The notes beneath the pieces were generated by a model. The model worked only from the letters and a program-made list of their open reading frames with translations, was not told where the DNA came from and made no database searches. From assembly GCA_025928435.1 (NCBI GenBank), contig JAICJM010000124.1:1-11300 (forward strand): a DNA stretch of 11,300 bases, written 5' to 3'. Each line of letters starts with the position of its first letter. Position 1 is the stretch's first letter. Positions 1 to 7,869 of this stretch are shown in pieces. A program made the translations under genes and the position numbers. The DNA is from Thermoleophilia bacterium. GTDB lineage: Bacteria > Actinomycetota > Thermoleophilia > Gaiellales > JAICJC01.

Positions 1-44
1 CGGCCCAGCGCCTGATCGAAGGGGGCGCGCGTGTCCTGCCTCAC
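1..44 (-). CDS. Possible 5' end of a divergent gene, cut by the window edge
   Basis: On the minus strand a GTG at 44-42 opens a frame that stays open to the edge and reads V-R-Q-D-T-R-A-P-F-D-Q-A-L-G. A GGAG lies five bases before the GTG. Of the 14 codons, 13 end in G or C, the bias seen in the real genes here. Fourteen codons are too few to name a family. The alternative is a plus-strand gene ending at the TGA at 13-15, which uses the same third-position phase; the sequence alone does not exclude it. A divergent gene would explain the non-coding stretch 45-90. Confidence 0.35.
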   Translation of the reverse strand, partial: MRQDTRAPFDQALG

Positions 45-90
45 AGCCGCTCCGATCCGATCCTTCGTAACACGAGTAGTTCCACTTCGA
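45..90. promoter_or_regulatory. Short AT-richer gap before the main operon, likely promoter region
   Basis: This stretch is poorer in G/C than its surroundings and loses the third-position G/C bias: read in the frame of the following gene, only about half of the codons from 31 to 90 end in G or C. A weak -10-like TAGTTC at 77-82 lies eight bases before the ATG at 91, which has no Shine-Dalgarno sequence, so a leaderless or nearly leaderless transcript is possible. No convincing -35 is visible. It may also serve the putative divergent gene on the left. Confidence 0.3.
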
Positions 91-2472
91 ATGAGAGAGT
101 ACGAGGGGACACTGCGGACGGTTCACACCGGCCCGCTGAGCGGGCTGGTCGGCCAGCTGATGCTCCTCGCGGTGATCGCGGCCACGGTCGGCCTCGGGCC
201 CGCCGGATGGATCGCCGGGCTCGCCTCCGCCGCGCTCGTCGACGTCACGCTTGCCCACGGGCTGATCCGCGACCGGACGGAGCGGCTCGGCCCGGCCGGA
301 TGGGTCACGCTCGTCCGCGCGACGCTCGCGCTGGGCGTCGCGGCGCTGACGGCGGACTCGTTCCTGCGCGGGATCCCCATCGGCCTGTTCGTGGCGCTCG
401 CCGCCGCCGCCCTTGCGCTCGACTACGTCGACGGCGAGGTCGCGCGCCGCACCGGCACCGTGTCGGAGCTGGGCGCCCGCCTCGACGGCGAGGTGGATGC
501 GTTCCTGATCCTGGCGCTGAGCGTCTACGTCGCGCCGCTCGCCGGCCCGTGGGTGCTCGCCATCGGGCTCGCCCGCTACGCCTTCCTCGCCGCCGGGTGG
601 CCGCTGCCGTGGATGCGGGCGGAGCTGCCGCGGCGCGACTGGCGCAAGACGGTGGCCGCGACCCAGGGCATCGTGCTGGCGGTCGCCGCGGCCGACGTGC
701 TGCCGCTCACCCTGGCCCGCGTCCCGCTCGCGGTCGCGCTCGCGATGCTGGCCGAGTCGTTCGGCCGCGACGTCCTCTGGCTCTGGCGCCACCGGCCGGC
801 CGCGACCGCCGCCCCCGCGGCGGGGGGCGTCGGCACGCCCGCCCCCGACATCGGGCCGTCCCGCCGGCGGCAGCTGCGCACCGGCGCCGGCGTGGCCTTC
901 AGCGCCGCGGCGGTCCTGCTCGTGTGGGCCGTCCTCGTCGCCCCCAACCGGCCGAACCTGCTCACGTTCGACTCGTTCGCCCGGCTCCCGATCGAGGGCC
1001 TCGTCGTCATCGGGCTGGCGCTCGCCCTTCCGCCCAGATACCGGCGCATCCTCGCCTGGATCGTCGGCCCGGCCCTCGGCGCGATGGTTGTCGTGAAGCT
1101 CCTCGACATCGGCTTCTTCACGGCCTTCGACCGGCCGTTCAACCCGGTGGAGGACTGGCGCTACACGTCCATCGGCACCGAGACGCTGCGCGAGTCGATC
1201 GGCCGCACGAGGGCGGATCTCGTCGTCGCCGGCGTCATCCTGGTCGTGATCGCCGCGCTCGTCCTTCCCACGCTCGCGATGCTGCGCGTGACCCGGCTCG
1301 TCGCCGGCAACCGCACGGTCTCGACGCGGGCGGTCGCCGGCCTCGGCCTCGCGTGGGCGCTGTTCTGGGCCCTCGGCGCGCAGCTCGCCGGCGAGCCGAT
1401 CGCGTCGACCAGCGCCTTCTCACTCGCCGTGCACGAGTACCGCGCGGTGGACGCCGGCCTCCACGACGGCGCCCGGTTCGCGGCCGCGATCCGCCACGAC
1501 CGCTACCGCAACAAGCCCGGGAACCGGCTGCTCACCGGCCTCCGGGGGAAGGACGTCCTCGTCGTGTTCGTGGAGAGCTACGGGAAGGTCGCGGTGCAGG
1601 GGTCGTCCTTCTCGCCGGCGGTCGACGCCACCCTCGCCTCCGGCACCCGCCAGCTGCAGACGGCGGGCTTCTCGTCCGCCAGCGGATGGCTCACCTCGGC
1701 CACGTTCGGCGGCACGAGCTGGCTTGCGCACTCGACCCTGCAGGCGGGGGCGTGGGTCGACAACGTGGGCCGCTACGACCAGCTGATGAACAGCCACCGC
1801 TTCACGCTCAGCCAGGCGTTCAAGCGGGCCGGCTGGCGCGTCGTCGACGACATCCCGTCCGACAACCGCCCGTGGAAGGATGGGACGACGTTCTACGGTT
1901 ACGACAAGGTCTACAACCGGCTGAACGTCGGCTACCACGGCCCGTCCTACGCGTACGCCTCGATGCCCGACCAGTACACGTACCTCGCCATGCAGCGGCT
2001 CGAGCTCGCGAAGCACCGCAAGCCCGTCTTCGCCGAGATCGACACCGTGTCGAGCCACGAGCCGTGGACGCGCATCCCGCCGCTCATCAGCTGGAGCGAG
2101 GTCGGCGACGGCTCGATCTTCAAGACGCTGCCCGCCGACAGCAGCGGCGCGAGCGATACGTCCAGCGGCTACGGTGACTCGATCGTCTACTCGCTCCGGG
2201 CGCTCTTCTCGTACATCGAGAACTACGGGAACACGAACCTGGTCATGGTCGTCCTGGGCGACCACCAGCCCGCGCACGTGGTCTCCGGCTACGGCGTCGA
2301 CCACGACGTCCCCATCTCGGTCATCGCCCGCGACCCGGCGGTGATGCGCCGGATCGCCCCGTGGGGCTGGAAGCCCGGCATGCGCCCGGCGGCGAACGGG
2401 CCCGTCTGGCGCATGAGCGCCTTCCGCAACCGTTTCCTGGGCGCGTTCGGGCCGCGCCCCGCGACCCCGTAG
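91..2472 (+). CDS. Fusion of CDP-alcohol phosphatidyltransferase with LtaS-like membrane sulfatase domain
   Basis: This 793-residue integral membrane protein has two enzyme halves. Residues about 20-230 form a multi-helix CDP-alcohol phosphatidyltransferase domain with the complete signature DxxDGxxARx8GxxxDxxxD at 111-136 (DYVDGEVAR, then G128, D132, D136). Such enzymes swap CMP of a CDP-lipid for an alcohol in the membrane. A Pro/Ala-rich linker (about 235-255) leads to five predicted helices (about 264-283, 300-313, 320-342, 377-398, 414-432). Residues about 485-785 form a sulfatase/alkaline-phosphatase-fold domain resembling lipoteichoic acid synthase: FVESYG at 493-498, GGTSW with candidate nucleophile T542, SSHEPW at 654-659 and GDHQP at 723-727. 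Five helices plus an exported sulfatase domain is the LtaS layout. I infer a two-step enzyme that makes a phospholipid and then handles its headgroup. ATG 91 is chosen because 31-90 lacks coding bias; GTG 31, with GAAGGGGG upstream, is the alternative. Confidence 0.85.
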   Translation: MREYEGTLRTVHTGPLSGLVGQLMLLAVIAATVGLGPAGWIAGLASAALVDVTLAHGLIRDRTERLGPAGWVTLVRATLALGVAALTADSFLRGIPIGLFVALAAAALALDYVDGEVARRTGTVSELGARLDGEVDAFLILALSVYVAPLAGPWVLAIGLARYAFLAAGWPLPWMRAELPRRDWRKTVAATQGIVLAVAAADVLPLTLARVPLAVALAMLAESFGRDVLWLWRHRPAATAAPAAGGVGTPAPDIGPSRRRQLRTGAGVAFSAAAVLLVWAVLVAPNRPNLLTFDSFARLPIEGLVVIGLALALPPRYRRILAWIVGPALGAMVVVKLLDIGFFTAFDRPFNPVEDWRYTSIGTETLRESIGRTRADLVVAGVILVVIAALVLPTLAMLRVTRLVAGNRTVSTRAVAGLGLAWALFWALGAQLAGEPIASTSAFSLAVHEYRAVDAGLHDGARFAAAIRHDRYRNKPGNRLLTGLRGKDVLVVFVESYGKVAVQGSSFSPAVDATLASGTRQLQTAGFSSASGWLTSATFGGTSWLAHSTLQAGAWVDNVGRYDQLMNSHRFTLSQAFKRAGWRVVDDIPSDNRPWKDGTTFYGYDKVYNRLNVGYHGPSYAYASMPDQYTYLAMQRLELAKHRKPVFAEIDTVSSHEPWTRIPPLISWSEVGDGSIFKTLPADSSGASDTSSGYGDSIVYSLRALFSYIENYGNTNLVMVVLGDHQPAHVVSGYGVDHDVPISVIARDPAVMRRIAPWGWKPGMRPAANGPVWRMSAFRNRFLGAFGPRPATP

Positions 2473-2478
2473 CGCGTC

Positions 2479-3666
2479 GTGACCGCGAGCGCCCAGAGCA
2501 CCACCAGGGGGCGGCTGGCAGGCCTCGACGGCGTCCGCGGCCTGGCCGCGCTCTACGTCGTCTGCAACCACATCTTCGAGCGGGCGTTTCCCGGCTACCC
2601 GGCCGACCACGCGCCGTTCTGGGCCGCGGGGTTCATCTACGGGCGGTTCGCGGTCGTGGTCTTCATCGTCCTCTCGGGCCTGTCGCTGTCGCTCGCGCCG
2701 GCCCGGCACGGCTGGCGCCTCGACGGCGTCGCCCGCTTCGCGCGCCGGCGGGCCTGGCGCATCCTGCCGCCGTACTGGGCCGCCCTCGCCTTCAGCCTGG
2801 CCCTGGCCTGGCTCGTCGTCCCGCCGCCCGGGGAGGGCGTGCCCGGCCTGCGCTCGATCGTCGTCAACGGCCTGCTCATGCAGAACCTCGTCTCCGCGCC
2901 GGCACCCAACCGGGCGTTCTGGTCGATCGCGGTCGAGGCCCAGCTCTACCTGCTGTTCCCGCTGCTCCTGCTGCTCCTCCGCCGCCGCGGCGCGCCCGTG
3001 ATGGTCGCCGCGGCCACGCTCGTCGTGGCGGCGATCGGCATCGCGGCCCCGCACGTCGCCCGGCTCGACGCCCTCGTCATCCAGTCGCCGCCCGACCTGG
3101 CGGCGCTGTTCGCGATGGGGATCCTGGCCGCCGGGATCGTGGTCGCAGGCGAGCGGCGGCGGTCTTGGCCGTGGGCCTGGCTCGGCGTCGCCGCCGCGGC
3201 GCCCGTGCTCACCGCGGCCTGGTGGCAGGGATCGGTGTGGACGCTCGACCACCTGATCTGGGTCGACCTCGCGCTCGGCCCGGCGATCGCATGCCTCCTG
3301 GCCGCGCTCGTCACCGGCCGCCCGGCCCGGCTGGTGCGCGCCCTCGACGTGCGGCCGATGCGAAGCCTCGGCCTCTCGTCCTACAGCCTGTACCTGACCC
3401 ACGCCCCGATCGTCGTCGTCCTGTACGAGAAGGTCGTGGCCGGCCGGGTCGGCCACGGGGGGCCGTCGTTCCTGCTCGCCGTCGCGGTCATCGTGCCGGC
3501 GGCGGTCGTCTTCGCCCGCGGGTTCGCGGCCGTCTTCGAGCTCCCGTTCCAGCGGCACCGCGGATGGCCGCTTCCGCTCCGGCCCGCCGTTCGAGGCGTT
3601 TCGCCGCGCCCGGGCCGTCAATCCGCGGGCTCCTCCGGGTCGTACTCGGGGAGGGCGGCATCGTGA
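2479..3666 (+). CDS. Acyltransferase 3 family membrane protein (OafA/YrhL-like)
   Basis: This 395-residue polytopic membrane protein belongs to the acyltransferase 3 family, which O-acylates sugars of cell-surface polysaccharides, glycolipids or antibiotics. Visible family marks, in order: LDGVRGLAALYVVCNH at 16-31 with the conserved Arg20 and His31; FIVLSG at 62-67; RRAWRILPPYW at 90-100; FWSIAVEAQLY at 147-157; and LGLSSYSLYLTHAP at 297-310. About ten hydrophobic segments alternate with short Arg-rich loops. There is no fused SGNH domain; the tail after about 360 is polar and low in complexity. It starts at GTG six bases after the preceding stop with no clear Shine-Dalgarno sequence, suggesting translational coupling. 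The acceptor cannot be read from sequence. Its neighbour suggests an envelope lipid or polymer, and a glycoside made by the downstream glycosyltransferase is another possibility. Confidence 0.9.
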   Translation: MTASAQSTTRGRLAGLDGVRGLAALYVVCNHIFERAFPGYPADHAPFWAAGFIYGRFAVVVFIVLSGLSLSLAPARHGWRLDGVARFARRRAWRILPPYWAALAFSLALAWLVVPPPGEGVPGLRSIVVNGLLMQNLVSAPAPNRAFWSIAVEAQLYLLFPLLLLLLRRRGAPVMVAAATLVVAAIGIAAPHVARLDALVIQSPPDLAALFAMGILAAGIVVAGERRRSWPWAWLGVAAAAPVLTAAWWQGSVWTLDHLIWVDLALGPAIACLLAALVTGRPARLVRALDVRPMRSLGLSSYSLYLTHAPIVVVLYEKVVAGRVGHGGPSFLLAVAVIVPAAVVFARGFAAVFELPFQRHRGWPLPLRPAVRGVSPRPGRQSAGSSGSYSGRAAS

Positions 3667-4682
3667 GAGAGGCGCGCGAAACGATGGTCCACAAGGGGGG
3701 AACAGCACACGCCTTCTGGCTGCGCTCGCCGGGTCACGGCGAGATCCGGCCGGTGCGCCTGCCCGAGCCGCGGCGCGACGACGTCCTGGTGCGGACGGTG
3801 CGGTCGGGGGTGAGCCGCGGCACCGAGCTACGGGTGTTCCGGGATGGCGTGCCGCCGGAGCAGTACGCGACGATGCGCGCGCCGTTCCAGGAGGGCGACT
3901 TCCCCGGGCCGGTGAAGTACGGCTACCTGAACGTCGGCGCGGTGGAGCAGGGGCCGAGGAGTCTGCGGGGACGGACGGTCTTCTGCCTCTATCCGCACCA
4001 GACCGCCTACGTGGTCCCCGCCGCCGCCGTCACCGTCGTGCCCGACGGTGTGCCGCCGGCGCGGGCGGTGCTGGCGGGCACCGTCGAGACCGCCGTGAAC
4101 GCGCTGTGGGACGCCGCCCCCCTCCTCGGCGACCGGGTCGCGGTCGTCGGCGCGGGCATGCTGGGGAGCTGCGTCGCCCGCCTGCTGAGCCGCTACCCGG
4201 GCGTCGAGGTGACGCTCGTGGACGTCGACGCGGGCCGCGCCGCCGTCGCCGACGCGCTCGGCGTCGCCTTCGCGCTCCCCCCGCAGGCCGCCGACGGCCG
4301 CGATCTCGTCTTCCACACGAGCGCCACCTCCGAGGGCCTGCAGCGGTCGCTCGACCTGCTCGCGCCCGAGGGCACGGTCTTCGACCTCAGCTGGTACGGC
4401 GACCGCGACGTGCAGGTGTCACTCGGCGGCGCGTTTCACGTCGGCCGGCTCGGGATCCGGTCGAGCCAGGTCGGCGTCGTCTCGGCGGCCCGCCGCGAGA
4501 CGCGCACGACGGCCGACCGGCTGGCGCTCGCGCTCGAGCTGCTGGAGGACCCGGCCTTCGACGCTCTGATCACCGGCGAGTCGCCCTTCGCCGACCTGCC
4601 CGACGTGATGGCCCGGCTGGCGGCGGGGAGCCTGCCCGCGCTCTGCCACACCATCACCTACGCCGGGGGCGCCGGTGTATAG
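3663..4682 (+). CDS. Zinc-less MDR family dehydrogenase (alcohol dehydrogenase-like)
   Basis: This 339-residue medium-chain dehydrogenase/reductase has a GroES-like N-terminal half and a Rossmann half with VVGAGMLGS at 161-169 (GxGxxG) and an acidic VDVD at 186-189 after the second strand, which favours NAD(H). Where zinc alcohol dehydrogenases carry their catalytic Cys the sequence reads [10 protein letters not shown] (48-57). The only Cys residues are C108, C170 and C328, so neither the catalytic nor the structural zinc site can form. In its setting it probably oxidises or reduces a carbonyl or hydroxyl side chain of the cluster's product; this is inference. GTG 3663 is chosen because it forms a 4-base GTGA overlap with the acyltransferase stop and has GGAGG eight bases upstream. 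ATG 3684 is the alternative. It overlaps the next gene by eight bases. Confidence 0.88.
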   Translation: MREARETMVHKGGTAHAFWLRSPGHGEIRPVRLPEPRRDDVLVRTVRSGVSRGTELRVFRDGVPPEQYATMRAPFQEGDFPGPVKYGYLNVGAVEQGPRSLRGRTVFCLYPHQTAYVVPAAAVTVVPDGVPPARAVLAGTVETAVNALWDAAPLLGDRVAVVGAGMLGSCVARLLSRYPGVEVTLVDVDAGRAAVADALGVAFALPPQAADGRDLVFHTSATSEGLQRSLDLLAPEGTVFDLSWYGDRDVQVSLGGAFHVGRLGIRSSQVGVVSAARRETRTTADRLALALELLEDPAFDALITGESPFADLPDVMARLAAGSLPALCHTITYAGGAGV

Positions 4683-5073
4683 CGTGACCGTCCGCGACCA
4701 CATGATGATCGCCCACAGCCTGCGCGGCGAGGCCTTCGGGCCGGCGCAGCGGCTGCACGGGGCGACGTACGTCATCGACGCCACCTTCCGGCGGGCGGAG
4801 CTCGACGGGGACGGGATCGCCGTCGACATCGGCCGGGCGGCGGCCGAGCTGCACGCCGTCGTCGACGGGCTCAGTTACCGCAACCTCGACGACGACCCGG
4901 CGCTCGCCGGCCAGAACACCACGACCGAGGTGCTGGCCCGCGTCATCGCCGACCGGCTCGCCGACCGGGTGCACGACGGCGCCCTCGGCGAGGGCGCGCG
5001 GGGGCTCGACGGGATCGCCGTCACCCTCCACGAGTCGCATGTCGCGTGGGCGAGCTACGAGCGGGCGTTGTGA
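4675..5073 (+). CDS. Divergent 6-pyruvoyltetrahydropterin synthase / QueD homologue
   Basis: This 132-residue protein of the PTPS/QueD T-fold family, about the usual length, would classically act on dihydroneopterin triphosphate. Compared by eye with QueD, MMIAHSL (10-16) matches the first zinc-His strand, QRLHGATY (25-32) the LHGHxY strand, VDI (50-52) the conserved Asp strand, NTTTEVLA (81-88) the PTxExxA helix, and HES (119-121) the C-terminal Glu that anchors the pterin ring. Key changes: the second His of HGH is A30, the catalytic Cys four residues before H28 is A24, and the LDH catalytic pair reads LSY (66-68). The classical zinc site and triad are therefore incomplete, while fold and pterin pocket seem retained. 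I believe a subfamily with this RLHGAT pattern is widespread, so this is probably not gene decay. The start GTG 4675 overlaps the previous gene; GTG 4684 is also possible. Confidence 0.88.
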   Translation: MYSVTVRDHMMIAHSLRGEAFGPAQRLHGATYVIDATFRRAELDGDGIAVDIGRAAAELHAVVDGLSYRNLDDDPALAGQNTTTEVLARVIADRLADRVHDGALGEGARGLDGIAVTLHESHVAWASYERAL

Positions 5074-6104
5074 CGGCCGTGCACGTCATCGTGCCCGAGG
5101 GCATCGACGACCCGGCGCGGCCGAGCGGCGGCAACACCTACGACCGCCGGGTCTGCGACGGGCTGGCCGGTCTCGGCTGGACGGTCGACGTGCACGAGGT
5201 GCCGGGGTCGTGGCCGGACCCGGACGCCGCGGCCTGTCGCGCGCTCGCCGGCGCCCTGGCGCATATCCCCGCCGGCGCGGTGACCCTGCTCGACGGACTG
5301 GTCGCCTCGGCCGCACCGGAGGTGCTGACGCCGGAGGCGGCCAGGCTGCGGCTGGTCGCGCTCGTGCACATGCCGCTCGGCGATGCGCGCGAGCGCGCTG
5401 CGCTCTCGACGGCGGCCGCCGTCGTCACCACGAGCCGGTGGGCCCGCGGGGCCGTCATCGACCTGTACGGGCTGCCGCGCGAGCGCGTGCACGTGGCCGC
5501 GCCGGGCGTCGATCCGGCGGAGCCGGCGCCGGGGACGCGAGGCGGCGAGGCCCTGCTCTGCGTTGCCGCGGTGACCCCGGGCAAGGGACACGACGTCCTG
5601 CTCGACGCGCTCGCCGCGACGGCCGAGCTGCCGTGGCGGTGCCGGTGTGTCGGCAGCCTCGACCGCGACCCGGCGTTCGCCCAGCGCCTCCGCCTGCACG
5701 TCGACCGCGGCGGGCTCGGCGGGCGCATGGCCTTCCCGGGGCCGGCCGCCGGCGCCGCCCTCGACCGCAGCTACGCCGGCGCCGACCTGCTCGTCCTCCC
5801 CTCGCGATCCGAGACGTACGGCATGGTCGTCACAGAGGCGCTCGCGCGCGGCATCCCGGTGGTGGCGGCCGACGTGGGCGGCGTACCGGAGGCGCTCGGC
5901 CACGGCGCCGGCGGCGACCGGCCGGGAGCGCTCGTGCCGCCCGGCGACCCGGTCGCCCTCGCCGCGGCGCTGCGGGCATGGCTCGGCGATGCCGTGCTGC
6001 GACGGGCGTGGCGGCGGGCCGCCCACGAGCGACGGGCGTCGCTCGCCCGGTGGTCGGACACCACGTCCGCGATCGCGGGCGTCCTGGCGGGAGCGGCCCG
6101 ATGA
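5070..6104 (+). CDS. GT4-like glycosyltransferase (GT-B fold)
   Basis: This 344-residue cytosolic retaining glycosyltransferase should transfer a sugar from a nucleotide-sugar donor. The N-terminal domain has the [18 protein letters not shown] segment (20-37) typical of the acceptor lobe. Around 164-173 the [10 protein letters not shown] stretch opens the C-terminal Rossmann lobe, with K172 in the usual phosphate-contacting place. The EX7E motif is intact as ETYGMVVTE at 248-256, preceded by [10 protein letters not shown] and followed by [14 protein letters not shown]. There is no membrane segment. GTG 5070 is chosen over GTG 5046 because it overlaps the preceding TGA in a GTGA and has GAGCGGG just upstream. 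Sitting between a PTPS homologue and a methyltransferase, it is a candidate pterin or lipid-intermediate glycosyltransferase. The acceptor and sugar cannot be told from sequence. Confidence 0.9.
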   Translation: MTAVHVIVPEGIDDPARPSGGNTYDRRVCDGLAGLGWTVDVHEVPGSWPDPDAAACRALAGALAHIPAGAVTLLDGLVASAAPEVLTPEAARLRLVALVHMPLGDARERAALSTAAAVVTTSRWARGAVIDLYGLPRERVHVAAPGVDPAEPAPGTRGGEALLCVAAVTPGKGHDVLLDALAATAELPWRCRCVGSLDRDPAFAQRLRLHVDRGGLGGRMAFPGPAAGAALDRSYAGADLLVLPSRSETYGMVVTEALARGIPVVAADVGGVPEALGHGAGGDRPGALVPPGDPVALAAALRAWLGDAVLRRAWRRAAHERRASLARWSDTTSAIAGVLAGAAR

Positions 6105-6937
6105 CCCTCGAGCCCATCCGCGTCCCCTCCGCCTGGCTCGATCTGCGCGAGGGCGCCGACGCCGCGGCGCGCGCGCGCGAGCCCGTCGGTCAGCTCCGCC
6201 GGCACCTGCCGGCGGCCGGCGACCTCGTGATCCACGACCTCGCCTGCGGCACCGGGGCGATGGGACGGTGGCTGGCGCCGCGCCTGCCGGGCCGGCAGCG
6301 GTGGGTCCTGCACGACCGCGACGCCGACCTGCTCGGGGTGGCGGCCTCCACCCCTCCCCGCGCGGGCGACGGCGCGCCCGTCGACCTCGAGGTCAGGCAC
6401 GCGGACATCACCCGCCTGCAGGCCGGTGATCTGGCCGGCGCCGACCTCGTCACCGCCTCGGCGCTGCTCGACCTCCTCACGGCGGACGAGCTGCGGGAGC
6501 TGATCGACGTGTGCACCGCGGCGGGGTGCCCGGCCCTGCTGACGCTCTCCGTCGTCGGCCGCATCGAGCTCACCCCCGCCGATCCGCTCGATGCCCGCGT
6601 GGCGGCGGCGTTCGACGCGCACCAGCGCCGAATGACGGCGCGCGGCCGCCTGCTGGGTCCCGACGCCGTCGCGGCCGCCGTCCAGGGGTTCCGGCGCGCC
6701 GGAAGCGAGGTGCTCGTCCGGCCCAGCCCCTGGCGGCTGGCCGCCTCCCAGGCCGCCCTGGCGGCGGAGTGGCTGGCCGGCTGGGTCGGCGCGGCCTGCG
6801 AGCAGGAGCCGGGGCTCGCCGCCGCGACCGAGCTCTACACGCGCCGGCGGCTCGCGGCGGCGAGGGCGGGCCGGCTCGTGGTGCGCGTGGGCCACGCCGA
6901 CCTGCTCGCGCTCCCGGCCGGACGGGGGACGCGATGA
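6101..6937 (+). CDS. Class I SAM-dependent methyltransferase
   Basis: This 278-residue Rossmann-fold methyltransferase shows motif I as HDLACGTGAMGRW (45-57), an acidic HDRD (71-74) at the end of the second strand where the SAM ribose binds, a following VRHADITRL segment (98-106), and a motif IV-like ADLVTASALLDLL (114-126). The C-terminal third, roughly 200-270, is Trp/Ala-rich and probably forms the acceptor lid. It begins in an ATGA overlap with the glycosyltransferase stop, with GGGAG seven bases upstream, and ends in another ATGA overlap. It is therefore translated in lockstep with its neighbours and probably methylates the same intermediate. The methyl acceptor atom (O, N or C) is not readable. 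A small-molecule methyltransferase is favoured over RNA or DNA types because no corresponding motifs are seen. Confidence 0.87.
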   Translation: MTLEPIRVPSAWLDLREGADAAARAREPVGQLRRHLPAAGDLVIHDLACGTGAMGRWLAPRLPGRQRWVLHDRDADLLGVAASTPPRAGDGAPVDLEVRHADITRLQAGDLAGADLVTASALLDLLTADELRELIDVCTAAGCPALLTLSVVGRIELTPADPLDARVAAAFDAHQRRMTARGRLLGPDAVAAAVQGFRRAGSEVLVRPSPWRLAASQAALAAEWLAGWVGAACEQEPGLAAATELYTRRRLAAARAGRLVVRVGHADLLALPAGRGTR

Positions 6938-7869
6938 GCGGCCGGGGATGGGCGCTCGCGCGCGTCGCCGCCGCCGCGGCCGTGCTCGCGGCGATCGTCT
7001 GGCGCCTGGGGACGGGGCCGTTCCTCGACGGCATCCGCGCGCTCGACGGCCGGGCGCTCGCGGCGGCGGCCGGGATCGGCGTGGTCACCACGATCTGCTG
7101 CGCCTGGCGCTGGACGGTCGTCGCGCGGGGCCTCGGCGTCCGCCTCTCGCTGACCGCCGCCGTGGCGGCCTACTACCGATCGATCTTCCTCAACCTCACC
7201 CTCCCGGGCGGCGTGATCGGCGACGTGCACCGCGGCGTCAGCCACGGCCGCGGCGCCGGCGACGTCGGGCGCGGGCTGCGCGCGGTCGCGTGGGAGCGGG
7301 CCGCGGGCCAGGCGGTGCAGGCCCTCCTCACGCTCGGGATCCTGCTCGCCCTGCCCTCGCCGGTGCGCTCGTTCGTGGGGCCGGCGGCGATCGCCGTCGT
7401 CGCAGCGGCGATCGTGCTCGTCGTTCTCGTCGAGCGCATCCGCCCACACGGGCGGTCGTGGTGGGCGCGGCTGCGGCGCGGCGCCGCCGGCGACATCCGC
7501 TCCGGGCTGCTCGCGCGCCGCGCCCTCCCGGTGGTCGTGCTCACCTCGGCCGTCGTCGTGGCCGGGCACGCCGTCGCGTTCCTGATCGCCGCGCGCACCG
7601 CCGGCGCGAGCGCGTCGACGGCGGAGATGCTGCCGCTGGCCATGCTCGCAATGCTCGGGATGGTCGTGCCCGGCGTCGCCGGCTGGGGCCCCCGCGAGGG
7701 CGTCGCCGCGTGGGTCTTCGGAGCCGCCGGGCTGGGCGCGGGCACGGGCGTCGCGACCGCCGTCGTCTACGGCGTGATGGCGCTCGTCGCCAGCCTGCCG
7801 GGGGCGTTCGTGCTCATCGGCGAGGGCCTCGCGTCCGCGGTGCGCACCGATGGGGTCTCGGGTGCCTGA
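6934..7869 (+). CDS. UPF0104 / lysylphosphatidylglycerol synthase-type transmembrane protein
   Basis: This 311-residue integral membrane protein has about seven to eight helices and belongs to the UPF0104 (AglD2/MprF membrane domain) family. Two family signatures are plain: YYRSIFLNLTLPGGVIGDVHR at 80-100 and MVVPGVAGWGPREGVAAWVF at 243-262. In MprF the homologous domain flips an aminoacylated lipid, and other members accompany glycolipid pathways. There is no soluble aminoacyltransferase domain here, so lysyl-PG synthesis as such is not expected. It starts in an ATGA overlap with the methyltransferase. In this cluster it is the natural candidate for moving a membrane-bound product or anchoring its synthesis at the membrane. 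That role is inference. Confidence 0.9.
   Translation: MSGRGWALARVAAAAAVLAAIVWRLGTGPFLDGIRALDGRALAAAAGIGVVTTICCAWRWTVVARGLGVRLSLTAAVAAYYRSIFLNLTLPGGVIGDVHRGVSHGRGAGDVGRGLRAVAWERAAGQAVQALLTLGILLALPSPVRSFVGPAAIAVVAAAIVLVVLVERIRPHGRSWWARLRRGAAGDIRSGLLARRALPVVVLTSAVVVAGHAVAFLIAARTAGASASTAEMLPLAMLAMLGMVVPGVAGWGPREGVAAWVFGAAGLGAGTGVATAVVYGVMALVASLPGAFVLIGEGLASAVRTDGVSGA

Noticed and set aside
31..90. GTG 31 start for the fusion protein
   Set aside because: It has a good GAAGGGGG upstream, but the 20 extra codons lack the third-position G/C bias and would overlap the possible divergent gene. Kept only as an alternative.
207..2177. Long plus-strand open frame inside the fusion gene
   Set aside because: Arg/Pro-rich low-complexity translation overlapping the frame that carries the complete phosphatidyltransferase and sulfatase motifs; a frame shadow.
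1420..3708. Very long open frame on the minus strand (over 700 codons)
   Set aside because: It lies antisense to two genes with clear domain motifs. Its translation is dominated by Arg, Gly, Asp and Pro repeats with no domain pattern, as expected for the mirror of high-GC coding DNA.
5055..6026. Long minus-strand open frame opposite the glycosyltransferase
   Set aside because: Arg/Gly/His-rich translation without motifs; the opposite strand carries an intact GT4 enzyme with EX7E.
6934..7869. Complete MprF lysylphosphatidylglycerol synthase
   Set aside because: Only the transmembrane UPF0104-type domain is present; the soluble aminoacyltransferase domain is missing and the next gene is a RibD_C reductase.
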